64,000 nucleotides of DNA from Pseudarthrobacter chlorophenolicus (GTDB taxonomy: Bacteria > Actinomycetota > Actinomycetes > Actinomycetales > Micrococcaceae), in NCBI RefSeq assembly GCF_000962805.1, contig NZ_JZTW01000004.1:1-64000 (forward strand), written 5' to 3'. This document shows, in pieces, positions 51,869 through 62,857 of the stretch. Under the pieces are notes generated by a model. The model had not been told where the DNA came from. It worked only from the letters and a program-made list of their open reading frames with translations, and searched no databases. Position 1 is the first letter of the stretch, and each line of letters opens with the position of its first letter. Position numbers and translations under genes: made by a program.

Positions 51869-53422
51869 TCAGGAAGTGCGCACGGGCAGCGACGGCATGC
51901 CGAGCGAAACGCCCTTGCGGCCGTCGCCGGTGCCCGGTGCCGGGACGCCGCAGGACTCGGCCTGGGACCTGTCCCAGGCGTCGCCCGCGCGGGAGCGGCG
52001 CAGGCTGTACTCCCCCAGCGCGGGATCCGCGATGAGGTGGAAGGCGCCGGCGTCCGTGATGGTGACGGTGACCAGGTCGCCTGGCCGGGGTGCCGGCGCG
52101 CCCTCCGGGACGGAGAAGTGCACCAGCCGCTGGTCCCGTGAACGTCCGGACAGGCGGTGGGTTTCTTCAGCCTTCCGCCCGGACTGCGCGGTGACCATGA
52201 CCTCAACGCGGCGGCCCAGTTGTTTTTTGTTTTCTTCCGCGGCGATCCTGTCCTGCAGTGCGGTCAGTCGTTCAAAGCGTTCCTGGACCACTGCCTTGGG
52301 CAGCTGGTCCGGCAGGTCCGCGGCGGGTGTGCCGGGACGCTTGGAGTACTGGAAGGTGAAGGCGGTGGCGAAACGCGATTTTTCTACGACGTCCAGCGTG
52401 GCCTGGAAGTCCTCCTCGGTCTCACCCGGGAAGCCGACAATGATGTCGGTGGAGATCGCAGCGTGCGGGATCTTTTCCCGGACCTTGTCCAGGATGCCCA
52501 GGAACTTCGTGGACCGGTACGACCGCTTCATGGCCTTCAGGATGCCGTCCGACCCTGACTGCAGCGGCATGTGCAGCTGCGGCATGACGTTGGGGGTCTC
52601 CGCCATGGCGTCGATGACGTCGTCCGTGAAGGCTGCCGGATGCGGGCTGGTGAAGCGGACGCGCTCCAGGCCGTCGATATCGCCACAGGCGCGCAGGAGT
52701 TTGGAGAACGCCTGGCGGTCCCCGAATTCCACGCCGTACGAGTTCACGTTCTGGCCCAGGAGGGTGACCTCAATGGCGCCGTCGTCCACCAGAGCCTGGA
52801 TTTCTGCCAGGATGTCCCCCGGCCTGCGGTCCTTTTCCTTGCCACGCAGCGCCGGCACGATGCAGAAGGTACAGGTGTTGTTGCAGCCGACGGAAATGGA
52901 AACCCAGCCGGCGTAGACGGAGTCGCGCTTGGTGGGAAGAGTGGAGGGGAACACGTCCAGGGATTCCAGGATTTCCAGCTGTGCTTCGTCGTTGTGCCGG
53001 GCCCGTTCCAGCAGGGCAGGGAGTGCACCGACGTTGTGGGTGCCAAAAACGGCATCCACCCACGGGGCCTTCTTCAGGATGGTTTCGCGGTCCTTCTGTG
53101 CCAGGCAGCCGCCCACTGCGATCTGCATGCCCGGGTTGGCGGCCTTGACGGGCGCCAGGATGCCAAGGTTTCCATAGAGTTTGTTGTCCGCGTTTTCACG
53201 CACGGCGCACGTGTTAAACACAACGACGTCGGCCCGGTCACCCTCTGCGGGGACGTACCCGGCGTCCTCGAGCATTCCGGCCATCCGCTCGGAATCGTGG
53301 ACGTTCATCTGGCAGCCGAACGTGCGCACCTGGTAGGTACGCGCCGTGGCTTCACGTGGCAGGCCTGTCACCGGTTCTTCGGTGGGGGCGCCGGACAAGG
53401 GGGAAGGAATGGTCAAACTCAC
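51869..53422 (-). CDS. miaB: tRNA-2-methylthio-N6-dimethylallyladenosine synthase
   Basis: Radical SAM methylthiotransferase. 517 residues in order: MTTase domain with three Cys ([25 protein letters not shown]), the radical SAM cluster CNNTCTFC, and a TRAM domain near 400. The C-terminal 45 residues after GEYSLRRSR are a non-conserved tail. Works after MiaA on tRNA A37. Confidence 0.95.
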   Translation of the reverse strand: MSLTIPSPLSGAPTEEPVTGLPREATARTYQVRTFGCQMNVHDSERMAGMLEDAGYVPAEGDRADVVVFNTCAVRENADNKLYGNLGILAPVKAANPGMQIAVGGCLAQKDRETILKKAPWVDAVFGTHNVGALPALLERARHNDEAQLEILESLDVFPSTLPTKRDSVYAGWVSISVGCNNTCTFCIVPALRGKEKDRRPGDILAEIQALVDDGAIEVTLLGQNVNSYGVEFGDRQAFSKLLRACGDIDGLERVRFTSPHPAAFTDDVIDAMAETPNVMPQLHMPLQSGSDGILKAMKRSYRSTKFLGILDKVREKIPHAAISTDIIVGFPGETEEDFQATLDVVEKSRFATAFTFQYSKRPGTPAADLPDQLPKAVVQERFERLTALQDRIAAEENKKQLGRRVEVMVTAQSGRKAEETHRLSGRSRDQRLVHFSVPEGAPAPRPGDLVTVTITDAGAFHLIADPALGEYSLRRSRAGDAWDRSQAESCGVPAPGTGDGRKGVSLGMPSLPVRTS

Positions 53423-53539
53423 CTGTTAAGGGTACCGGCTGCGCAAGGTTGGGGCTGGTTCGTGGGTACCGCCTCGTGAATGGGTGGGCCGCTTGACCCT
53501 GCTATGCCGGATTGCCCAGCGTGTTGGCGGTACTGCCTG

Positions 53540-54169
53540 TCAGTCATCGAAGGATTGGCCGGCCCGGGAGTCAAGGACCTCGCCGACGATGCGGAAAGCC
53601 TGGGACGGCTGGTATCCCTTCCGGGCCAGCATCGATGCCAGCCGCCGGGTGGCCTTGTCCCGTTCTGCACGGTCCTCGAGGTCCGTGCCGGGGCGAAGCT
53701 TGCGTTCGACGAGGGCCCGGGCAGCATCCTCCTCATCCTGGTCAGAGAGCTGTTCCAGTGCCGCAGCAGCGGATTCCTCGTCGATGCCCTTCTCTGCCAG
53801 TTCCCGGCGCAGAGCACCCTTCGCCAGCTTGCGTGATTGCGAGCGGCTGCGGACCCACATATTGGCGAACTCGGCGTCATCGATCAGCCGGGCATCCTCG
53901 AATTTGTCCAGAACCGATTCGGCAACGTCCTCCGGGACATTCCGTTCGGCGAGCTTGCGGGCCAGCTGGAGCCGGCTCTTGGCCGACACCGTGAGCTGCC
54001 GGTAGACGATGGTCTGCGCCACCGTAACGGGGTCCGGTTCGCGGTCACCGAACCCCGGGGAGCCAGGATCAGCGGAAGGCTCCCTTTCCTCCGCGCCGGC
54101 CGAAGAGCCGCTGGTTCGCCGGCGGCGGGACCCTGCGGACCCGCCCCGGCGTTTTTCAAAGCCAGTCAA
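53540..54169 (-). CDS. recX: Recombination regulator RecX
   Basis: Binds and inhibits RecA filaments. 209 residues: a basic/acidic unstructured N terminus (about 1-45) and three RecX three-helix repeats (QLTVSAKSRLQLARKL, KGALRRELAEKGI, ATRRLASMLARKGY). It starts 3 nt after recA and is likely read through from it. Confidence 0.93.
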   Translation of the reverse strand: MTGFEKRRGGSAGSRRRRTSGSSAGAEEREPSADPGSPGFGDREPDPVTVAQTIVYRQLTVSAKSRLQLARKLAERNVPEDVAESVLDKFEDARLIDDAEFANMWVRSRSQSRKLAKGALRRELAEKGIDEESAAAALEQLSDQDEEDAARALVERKLRPGTDLEDRAERDKATRRLASMLARKGYQPSQAFRIVGEVLDSRAGQSFDD

Positions 54170-54172
54170 CTG

Positions 54173-55231
54173 CTAGAACCCGTCGACGGCCTTCAGCTTG
54201 GGTGAATCCTCTTTGGATTCCGCGTCGGCAGGTTTGACTCCGACGCCGAGCTTTTCCTTGATCAGCCGCTCCAGTTCGGCCGCAAGCTCGGGGTTGTCGC
54301 GCAGGAACCGGCGTGAGTTCTCCATGCCCTGGCCCAGCTGGTCACCGTCATAGGTAAACCAGGAACCGGACTTCTTGATGATGCCGTGCTCCACGCCCAT
54401 ATCGATGATTCCGCCCTCACGGGAGATGCCCTGGCCGTAGATGATGTCAAACTCGGCAATCTTGAAGGGCGGGGCCATCTTGTTCTTGACGATCTTCGCC
54501 TTGGTCCGGTTACCAACAGAATCGGCGCCCTCTTTGAGGGTCTGGATCCGACGGACGTCGATGCGGACCGACGCGTAGAACTTCAAGGCCTTACCGCCGG
54601 TGGTGGTTTCGGGCGAGCCGAAGAAGACGCCGATCTTTTCACGCAGCTGGTTGATGAAGATGGCAGTGGTTTTGGTCTGGCTCAGGCGGCCGGTGATCTT
54701 ACGCAGTGCCTGGCTCATCAGGCGGGCCTGCAGGCCGACGTGGCTGTCTCCCATGTCGCCTTCGATTTCCGCGCGGGGTACCAGGGCTGCCACGGAGTCG
54801 ATGACCACGATGTCCAGAGAGCCCGAACCGACCAGCATGTCCATGATCTCCAATGCCTGCTCACCGGTGTCCGGCTGCGAAACGAGGAGGGCGTCCGTGT
54901 CCACGCCCAGCTTGGCGGCGTAGTCCGGGTCCAGGGCGTGTTCGGCGTCGATGAAGGCAGCGATTCCGCCGGCACGCTGGGCGTTGGCCACAGCGTGCAG
55001 GGCAACGGTGGTCTTACCGGAGGATTCCGGACCGTAGATCTCGATGACCCTGCCGCGCGGAAGGCCGCCAATTCCCAGGGCGACGTCCAGGGCGATGGAG
55101 CCCGTGGGAATGACTTCGATGGGGGCACGGACTTCGTCGCCCAGGCGCATGACCGAGCCCTTGCCGAACTGCTTGTCAATCTGGGCCAGTGCTGCTTCCA
55201 GCGCTTTTGCACGATCCGGGGCTGCCGCCAT
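54173..55231 (-). CDS. recA: RecA recombinase
   Basis: 352 residues. Walker [10 protein letters not shown] (67-75), Walker [12 protein letters not shown], loop L2 [22 protein letters not shown]. ATPase that forms filaments on single-stranded DNA and triggers LexA cleavage. No intein. The ATG at 55231 is chosen for its GAGGTG ribosome site; a GTG 9 nt earlier is possible. The C-terminal tail is acidic, ending AVDGF. Confidence 0.97.
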   Translation of the reverse strand: MAAAPDRAKALEAALAQIDKQFGKGSVMRLGDEVRAPIEVIPTGSIALDVALGIGGLPRGRVIEIYGPESSGKTTVALHAVANAQRAGGIAAFIDAEHALDPDYAAKLGVDTDALLVSQPDTGEQALEIMDMLVGSGSLDIVVIDSVAALVPRAEIEGDMGDSHVGLQARLMSQALRKITGRLSQTKTTAIFINQLREKIGVFFGSPETTTGGKALKFYASVRIDVRRIQTLKEGADSVGNRTKAKIVKNKMAPPFKIAEFDIIYGQGISREGGIIDMGVEHGIIKKSGSWFTYDGDQLGQGMENSRRFLRDNPELAAELERLIKEKLGVGVKPADAESKEDSPKLKAVDGF

Positions 55232-55358
55232 GGTTGACACCTCTAATGCTTTCTCGATGGTGGCCTTCGCGGCCGTTTATTGGTCATCTCTGACGCTAAG
55301 GGGACCCACTGACATTCCGGCCGGATGACAACGGCTATGTGGATAACCCGCTGTAAAA

Positions 55359-55387
55359 ATCATAGTCATATCCGAACAGGTATTCGA
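55359..55387 (-). promoter_or_regulatory. recA promoter with LexA box
   Basis: CCGAACAGGTATTCGA (plus strand, 55372-55387) fits the box in 10 of 12 fixed positions. On the minus strand it lies between TTCGAA and a -10 box TATGAT (55364-55359) with an 18-nt spacer. The mRNA leader to recA is then about 120 nt. Confidence 0.8.
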
Positions 55388-55429
55388 ACAGCTGCCCGGC
55401 GTGTCAGCCGAAAAAGCCGGGTGGGGCTG

Positions 55430-55654
55430 CTAGTCGCGTCGCGGCTTGATATCCCTGCCCAGGCGCCGTTCCGCCGGCACATCCTGGACGTCGCACAGGG
55501 CAAGCCACACTTTGCGGGGCTCCACGCCGGCGGCCAGGGCCTGGTCTGCTGTCCTGCCGCCAACGCCGGACAGAACCAGGGTGCTGCTCAGGACCCGGGA
55601 ATAGCCCGCCCCGAACTCGTCATCCATCAGCCGCCAATAGTCGCTCAATCGCAT
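55430..55654 (-). CDS. DUF3046 family protein
   Basis: 74 residues, MRLSDYWRLMDDEFG ... KVWLALCDVQDVPAERRLG, the standard DUF3046 of actinobacteria, commonly located right before recA. Function unknown. GAGAAT 6-7 nt before ATG suggests a leaderless mRNA. Divergent from the MarR gene. Confidence 0.9.
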   Translation of the reverse strand: MRLSDYWRLMDDEFGAGYSRVLSSTLVLSGVGGRTADQALAAGVEPRKVWLALCDVQDVPAERRLGRDIKPRRD

Positions 55655-55694
55655 CGGAAGATTCTCTCATGCGCCGGACCCTAGAATTGTTGCC

Positions 55695-56219
55695 ATGAGC
55701 AACTCCCCCGACGCCCTGCCGGGCAGCACTCCGACCGAGGACACCGTGGACTCCGCGCTGCAGAACGTGGAACACCAGATCAGCCTGTTCTGGCGGCGGG
55801 CACGGGCAATCTCCAATCAATTGTCCCGCGAGGTGCATCCGGACATGGAACCGGCCGCCTACGGACTGCTTTCCGTCATACGGAAAGAGGGCACCATCCG
55901 GCTCACGGACCTCGCCATCAACATCGGCGTGGGCAAGCCGTCGGTCAGCCGGCAGATCGCCTTCCTGGAAGGCCTGGGCCTGGTGTCGAAGGAAGCCGAT
56001 CCGTTGGACGGCCGGGCGCAGGCCATCAGGCTGACCCCCAAGGGCGAGGAGAAGATGCACGAAGTGCAGGACGCCCGCCGGCAGGTATTCCGGGAACGGC
56101 TGGGCGAATGGCCGCTGGGCGACCTCCAGGAACTGGCGCGCTATATGGCGAAGCTCAATGCCACCTATGAACGCGATGGCTTCCCGCAGGACAGTGATTC
56201 CGAAGGCCCCCGGGCCTAG
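55695..56219 (+). CDS. MarR-family transcriptional regulator
   Basis: 174 residues with a winged helix: GTIRLTDLAINIGVGKPSVSRQIAFLEGLGLV followed by DPLDGRAQAIRLTPKG, the wing. The targets are not known; no divergent efflux gene is present. TAGAAT (55682-55687) ends 7 nt before the ATG, so the mRNA is leaderless. A strong terminator follows. Confidence 0.9.
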   Translation: MSNSPDALPGSTPTEDTVDSALQNVEHQISLFWRRARAISNQLSREVHPDMEPAAYGLLSVIRKEGTIRLTDLAINIGVGKPSVSRQIAFLEGLGLVSKEADPLDGRAQAIRLTPKGEEKMHEVQDARRQVFRERLGEWPLGDLQELARYMAKLNATYERDGFPQDSDSEGPRA

Positions 56220-56241
56220 GAGCCGCCCCAGGACTGAAACG

Positions 56242-56274
56242 ACGGAACCCCCGGCCGGTGGCCGGGGGTTCCGT
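56242..56274. terminator. Terminator between the convergent marR-type gene and clgR
   Basis: A 15-bp perfect stem (ACGGAACCCCCGGCC at 56242-56256 with 56260-56274) and loop GGT. Confidence 0.85.
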
Positions 56275-56308
56275 GTGTCCCTAGACCCGATACCGGGCGG
56301 GTGAACTG

Positions 56309-56656
56309 TTAGCGGGCGCCGGAGAGGAGGCCGGTGGACAGTTCGTCGTTGAGTTCTGTGTTCAGGTCGCGGCCGTAACGCTGGGAGAATTCCTGCGGAA
56401 CGGTGTCCGGTACGGCAACGCCTTCGGCGACTGCCACCCGGTCGCTGACCTCGCGGAGCATGCTGGACAACGGAACGTCCAGGGCCGAGCAGATCGAGGA
56501 CAGCAGTTCGGACGATGCTTCCTTTTGTCCGCGCTCAACTTCGCTGAGGTAGCCGAGGGAGACACGGGCGCTGTGCGAGACTTCACGGAGCGTACGCCCC
56601 TGACGCTGGCGGACATCGCGCAGGACATCACCAATTTCGTGACGAAGTACAACCAT
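56309..56656 (-). CDS. clgR: ClgR-type helix-turn-helix regulator
   Basis: 115 residues. The XRE helix-turn-helix is [46 protein letters not shown], matching ClgR, the activator of clp protease genes in actinobacteria. ATG at 56656 has AAGGAG 7 nt upstream and gives the family start [12 protein letters not shown]; a frame beginning at 56749 would add 31 residues. The C-terminal end, after [15 protein letters not shown], lacks the AA tail of streptomycete ClgR that ClpP reads. A ClgR-box-like palindrome lies upstream. Confidence 0.82.
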   Translation of the reverse strand: MVVLRHEIGDVLRDVRQRQGRTLREVSHSARVSLGYLSEVERGQKEASSELLSSICSALDVPLSSMLREVSDRVAVAEGVAVPDTVPQEFSQRYGRDLNTELNDELSTGLLSGAR

Positions 56657-56777
56657 CTTGCGCTCCTTTTGTTCGCTCTTAGCCTGATCGGCGAGGCCCA
56701 CATCCTTCCAGCGGACAACGCCGTTTACGGATACGGGCTGCTTTACCATCTGTATCGCCTTGCTCCCTCATAAGTCA

Positions 56778-56797
56778 GGTCCGCCGCCAAGCGAACC
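56778..56797 (-). promoter_or_regulatory. Candidate ClgR operator
   Basis: GGTCCGCCGCCAAGCGAACC (plus strand), an imperfect palindrome with arms GGTyCGC and GCGrACC, matches the GTTCGC...GCG type of ClgR box. It lies 120 bp before the preferred clgR start. The match is by eye, and half-site spacing is 6 rather than the usual 5. No other feature is seen in the gap 56657-56937. Confidence 0.5.
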
Positions 56798-56937
56798 GTC
56801 GTGGTCATTTCATCCTAGGCGCCTCCGCTCTTCGGAAGCGACACAATGTAATAACTAATCGGTACCGGCTTTTGTTCCCGGCAACTTTACTCCCGGTAAC
56901 AAGCAGGTGCCGCCAGCCCGGCGCCTCCCGGCCCTGA

Positions 56938-57417
56938 TCAGGCCGAAAGTGCTTCGAGGAGCCGTTCCAGGGCCGCTCCGCAGGCCTGTCCCCTGATTTC
57001 GGGACGGGTTCCCTCGAAGTGGTATTCGTAGGCTGCCGCTCCGCTGGCGGTGGCAATGCCGATGTAGACAGTGCCAACGGGTTTGCCGTCATGTGGCTCG
57101 GGGCCGGCGACGCCGGTGGTACTGACGCCGATGTCGGCGCCCAGGGAGGTCCGGGCGCCGGAGGCCATGGCGCCTGCCACGCCCCCGTCCACGGATCCCA
57201 CCCGGTCGAGGAGATCACCGGCGACGTTCAGCACGGCTTCCTTGACCGAATTCTGGTAGGCCACCACACCGCCTTGAAGCATGCCCGATGCTCCCGGGGT
57301 ATCGGCCAGGACGGCTGAAACCATTCCCGCGGTCAGTGATTCTGCTGTGGCCACCGTCCGGCCGGCCTCCAGCGCCTGCCGGACTGCCTCGCCGGCTAAA
57401 TGGTGGAGGTTGGTCAT
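56938..57417 (-). CDS. pncC: Nicotinamide-nucleotide amidase (CinA C-terminal family)
   Basis: 159 residues containing only the CinA C-terminal domain: TAESLTAGMVSAVLADTPGASGMLQGGVVAYQN and GVAGPEPHDGKPVGTVYIG. This domain deamidates nicotinamide mononucleotide; the N-terminal MoaB-like domain of full CinA is absent, as usual in actinobacteria. It overlaps pgsA by 4 nt. Confidence 0.93.
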   Translation of the reverse strand: MTNLHHLAGEAVRQALEAGRTVATAESLTAGMVSAVLADTPGASGMLQGGVVAYQNSVKEAVLNVAGDLLDRVGSVDGGVAGAMASGARTSLGADIGVSTTGVAGPEPHDGKPVGTVYIGIATASGAAAYEYHFEGTRPEIRGQACGAALERLLEALSA

Positions 57418-58058
57418 GGCTGCTCCCGGCCCTGGTTGGCGCGCGCCTGCAGCTTGCCCTTGGCCCTGAGCCGCAACGCCTCGACGACGTACTCGACCCC
57501 GGTCCAGACGGTAATCAGCACCGCGGCGAGCATCACCGCGAACGCCACCCAGGTGAGCCAGGGCGCCACGGCCCCCAGGGGCAGGAGATAGAGGAAGATC
57601 GCGGCAGTCTGGACCACGGTTTTGAGCTTGCCGCCCCGCGAGGCCGGGATCACGCCGTAGCGGATAACGAAGAACCGCAGGCCGGTGATTCCCCATTCGC
57701 GGACCAGGATTACCAGCGTCATCCACCAGGGCAGTTCGCCCAGGACGGACAGCATCACCAAGGCGGAGCCGGTGAGCAGCTTGTCGGCAATGGGATCGGC
57801 GATCTTGCCGAAGTCCGTGACGAGGTTCCGGCTCCTGGCGATGTCCCCGTCGAGCTTGTCCGTGTAGATGGCGACGGCGAAGGCCACCACGGCCGCCCAG
57901 CGCCAGATTCCCGATTCGCTGTGCAGCCCGGGGGCGTCGGCGATCAGGAACCAGACAAAGAAGGGCACCAGCGCGATGCGGATCATGGTCAGGACGTTGG
58001 GTAGGTTCCAGACCCCGGCACGGCCCTTGCCGGCGGCGGTTGCATCAGTGCTAGTCAC
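57414..58058 (-). CDS. pgsA: CDP-diacylglycerol--glycerol-3-phosphate 3-phosphatidyltransferase
   Basis: Makes phosphatidylglycerol phosphate. 214 residues, about six membrane spans, and the CDP-alcohol signature DKLDGDIARSRNLVTDFGKI then ADPIADK. Membrane enzyme. It overlaps pncC and lies 23 nt after ftsK. Confidence 0.94.
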   Translation of the reverse strand: MTSTDATAAGKGRAGVWNLPNVLTMIRIALVPFFVWFLIADAPGLHSESGIWRWAAVVAFAVAIYTDKLDGDIARSRNLVTDFGKIADPIADKLLTGSALVMLSVLGELPWWMTLVILVREWGITGLRFFVIRYGVIPASRGGKLKTVVQTAAIFLYLLPLGAVAPWLTWVAFAVMLAAVLITVWTGVEYVVEALRLRAKGKLQARANQGREQP

Positions 58059-58081
58059 GTTTCTAGGCTACAGTCCCCGGG

Positions 58082-60970
58082 CTAGCGACCGGTCAGTGAC
58101 CAGGCGTCCTCGGACCCTTCGTCGTCGTCCCCGTAGCCGCCTGGCGCGGAATCGGAGCCGTCGTAATATTCGACGTTTTGCTTCCGCTGATCCAGGTCGG
58201 CCGCCACCAGGTCCTCGGCGTATCCCCCCTGGGCGATGTTGGCGTTGGCGTTATCGCTCAGGGCAGCAGTCTGCGCATCCGGCGCCGCCGGCGCGTCCTG
58301 GCCCTTCATGGCTGCCAGGACGGGCGCCAGGTCGTCAGGCTTGACCAGGACGTCGCGGGCCTTCGAGCCTTCGGACGGTCCCACCACTCCCCTGGACTCG
58401 AGGAGATCCATCAGGCGGCCGGCCTTGGCGAAGCCCACCCGCAGCTTGCGCTGCAGCATGGAGGTGGAGCCGAACTGGGTGGTGACTACCAGCTCGGTGG
58501 CCTGCAGCAGCACCTCGAGGTCGTCCCCGATGTCGTCGTCGATCTGCTTCTTTTCCGCTTCGGGGGCGACGTCGTCGCGGTAGACCGCCTGCAGCTGCCC
58601 CTTGACGTGTTCCACCACCTTGTGGATTTCGGACTCGGTGACCCAGGCACCCTGGACGCGCATGGCTTTCGAGGCGCCCATAGGCAGGAAGAGCGCGTCA
58701 CCCTGGCCGATCAGCTTCTCCGCACCGGGCTGGTCCAGGACAACACGGGAATCCGTGACGGAGGAGGTGGCAAAGGCCATGCGCGAGGGCACGTTGGCTT
58801 TGATCAGGCCGGTCACCACGTCCACGGAGGGCCGCTGGGTGGCCAGCACCAGGTGGATGCCGGCCGCACGGGCCAGCTGGGTGATGCGGACGATCGAGTC
58901 TTCGACGTCGCGCGGGGCCACCATCATGAGGTCGGCGAGCTCGTCCACGATCACCAGCAGGTACGGGTAGGGCCGAATGACGCGCTTGGAGTCCACCGGC
59001 GGCTGGACCTTGCCCGCCCGCACGGCCTTGTTGAAGTCGTCGATGTGCTTAAAGCCGTAGTTGGCGAGGTCGTCGTAGCGGGCGTCCATCTCACGGACCA
59101 CCCATTGGAGGGCTTCGGCGGCCTTCTTCGGGTTGGTGATGATGGGCGTGATGAGGTGCGGAACGCCTTCGTAGGCGGTCAGCTCCACGCGTTTGGGGTC
59201 CACCATCACCATGCGCACCTCGTCGGGGGTGGAACGCATGAGGATGGAAGTGATCATCGAGTTCACAAACGATGACTTACCGGCACCAGTGGCACCGGCC
59301 ACCAGGAGGTGGGGCATCTTGGCGAGGTTGGCTACCACGTAGCCGCCCTCGACGTCCTTGCCCACGCCCATCACCATGGGGTGGTCCGTCCTGCGGGCGT
59401 TCTGGCTGCGCAGCACGTCTCCCAGGGAGACGGTCTCACGGTCGGTGTTGGGGATCTCGATGCCGATGGCCGACTTGCCCGGGATGGGGCTGAGGATGCG
59501 GACGTCGCTTGAGGCAACGGCGTAGGAGATGTTCTTGGACAGCGCCGTAACGCGCTCCACCTTGGTGCCGGGTGAGAGTTCGATCTCGTAGCGGGTCACG
59601 GTGGGGCCGCGGCTGAAGCCCGTGACGGTGGCGTCGACGTTGAACTGCGTCAGGGTGTCGGTCAGGGCGGCGACGACGGCGTCGTTGGCCTCGGTGCGCT
59701 CCTTCGGGATGGAGCCCGGGGTGAGGAAGTCCGAGGCCGGAAGCGTGTACGTCACGTCCCCGGCAAGGGAGAGCTGCTCGGTCCGCTGTGGGATGGGCAC
59801 GGGCGGCGGCGCGGGCGCCACCGGGTTGGCGGGCACCGTGGGCGCAGCGGCCGGTTTCCCGGGTGCGGCCGCGCCGGGAATGACCAGCGGAATGGCTTCG
59901 GTGGCGTTCTCCGGCGGCGCTGCCTGGGCGCCGGCGCCAAGGCCCTGTGCCGCCTTGATCTTTTCGACGGCGATCTCCGCCTGGGTGGGCCGGCGGACGC
60001 CGGGAGCGGGCCGCGGAGGCTGTGGCTCGTCGTCGTCAATGACCGCGTGTTCAAAGGCTTCGTCGCCCACGTAGCCCTCAAGGCCGGCGTCCGGATCTTC
60101 GTCCTTACTGAAGAGGCTCCGCTTCTTCTTTTTGGGTGCGGCCGGCTTTGGCCGGTCCAGATAGCTGCGGTCGTGGACGTCGGCCTGCTCCTGGTCCATC
60201 AGGTCGATGCCCATGAGGTGTTCGTAGGCTCCACGCAGGCGGCGCGGAATGGCCGTGAACGGCGTGGCGGTGATGATGAGCAGGGAGACGAACGCCAGGA
60301 CTCCGTAGAGCACCGTCGGCACGGCTGGGTGGATGGCAGCCAGGGGTGTCGCCACAAGGAAGCCCAGCATGCCGCCTGCCTGGCGGAGGCCGTCGAAGCC
60401 GTCGGCCACAGTGGGCTGGCCGCCCAGGATATGCGCCAGGCCGGAGCCGGCGAACGTCATGACCAGGAATCCGATGCCTACCCGGTTGTTGCCGCGGCCG
60501 TCCGAGGGCACCCGGAAAAGCCGGAAGGCACACACAAAGAGCATGAGGGGCAGCAGCAGGGAGATCCAGCCGAAGGTGCCGTTCACCACCGCGTAGACGG
60601 CGTCCGGGAACCACCCGGTCAGGCCCCACCAGGCAAACGTGGCAATGAAGATGCCCAGGGCGAGGTTGAAGAGGGCGGCGCCGTCGCGGCGTTCCTCGGC
60701 TGGGATGTCGCTGACGTCGTGGCCGATGCGCCGGACTCCACCGCCAACCATGTGTCCCAGCCCCAGCCAGGCGCCGCCAACCACCCTTGCCAGCCACGGC
60801 TGGTGGTGTTCGACGGCGGGGAGCTGGCGGGTGCGCGCGGTGCTGGACGAGCCGCCGCGGGGGGTCTTTCCTGCTGATGAGCCGGTTCCGCGGCCTGTGG
60901 AGCTGCCGGCTTTGCTGCCGGAGCCGCCCCTGCCGGTACCTTTGGGCGCGGAAGTAGTACGTGTGGCCAT
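58082..60970 (-). CDS. ftsK: DNA translocase FtsK/SpoIIIE
   Basis: 962 residues. A basic Gly/Ser N terminus (1-45), four membrane spans (about 75-260), an Ala/Pro linker (about 330-420), the motor domain with VAGATGAGKSSFVNS and MVDPKRVELTAYE, and the gamma winged helix (QRKLRVGFAKAGRLMDLLESRG, VGPSEGSKARDVLV) that reads KOPS. It pumps chromosome ends across the division septum. ATG at 60970 is chosen; a GTG at 60979 is possible. Confidence 0.96.
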   Translation of the reverse strand: MATRTTSAPKGTGRGGSGSKAGSSTGRGTGSSAGKTPRGGSSSTARTRQLPAVEHHQPWLARVVGGAWLGLGHMVGGGVRRIGHDVSDIPAEERRDGAALFNLALGIFIATFAWWGLTGWFPDAVYAVVNGTFGWISLLLPLMLFVCAFRLFRVPSDGRGNNRVGIGFLVMTFAGSGLAHILGGQPTVADGFDGLRQAGGMLGFLVATPLAAIHPAVPTVLYGVLAFVSLLIITATPFTAIPRRLRGAYEHLMGIDLMDQEQADVHDRSYLDRPKPAAPKKKKRSLFSKDEDPDAGLEGYVGDEAFEHAVIDDDEPQPPRPAPGVRRPTQAEIAVEKIKAAQGLGAGAQAAPPENATEAIPLVIPGAAAPGKPAAAPTVPANPVAPAPPPVPIPQRTEQLSLAGDVTYTLPASDFLTPGSIPKERTEANDAVVAALTDTLTQFNVDATVTGFSRGPTVTRYEIELSPGTKVERVTALSKNISYAVASSDVRILSPIPGKSAIGIEIPNTDRETVSLGDVLRSQNARRTDHPMVMGVGKDVEGGYVVANLAKMPHLLVAGATGAGKSSFVNSMITSILMRSTPDEVRMVMVDPKRVELTAYEGVPHLITPIITNPKKAAEALQWVVREMDARYDDLANYGFKHIDDFNKAVRAGKVQPPVDSKRVIRPYPYLLVIVDELADLMMVAPRDVEDSIVRITQLARAAGIHLVLATQRPSVDVVTGLIKANVPSRMAFATSSVTDSRVVLDQPGAEKLIGQGDALFLPMGASKAMRVQGAWVTESEIHKVVEHVKGQLQAVYRDDVAPEAEKKQIDDDIGDDLEVLLQATELVVTTQFGSTSMLQRKLRVGFAKAGRLMDLLESRGVVGPSEGSKARDVLVKPDDLAPVLAAMKGQDAPAAPDAQTAALSDNANANIAQGGYAEDLVAADLDQRKQNVEYYDGSDSAPGGYGDDDEGSEDAWSLTGR

Positions 60971-61054
60971 GCTGTTCACGCTACCGGAACCAAGCCCTGA
61001 ATCCGGGGATATCGGACCGTCCGGCCCCTCGCAATATAGGTGGGCGCCGGATGG

Positions 61055-61091
61055 GCAAAGGGCCCGGTTCCGCCGGAACCGGGCCCTTTGC
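61055..61091 (-). terminator. Terminator between rnj and ftsK
   Basis: A 17-bp perfect stem (GCAAAGGGCCCGGTTCC at 61055-61071 with 61075-61091), loop GCC. It follows rnj on the minus strand by 34 nt and separates it from ftsK. Confidence 0.85.
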
Positions 61092-61124
61092 TTTCACCCG
61101 CTGGGGTTGGAACTGCTGTGGCGG

Positions 61125-62816
<1,692 letters not shown>

Positions 62817-62857
62817 ATTGCACTACTTTCCAGGCGGAAGGGTGCCGGTCTTCGTCC

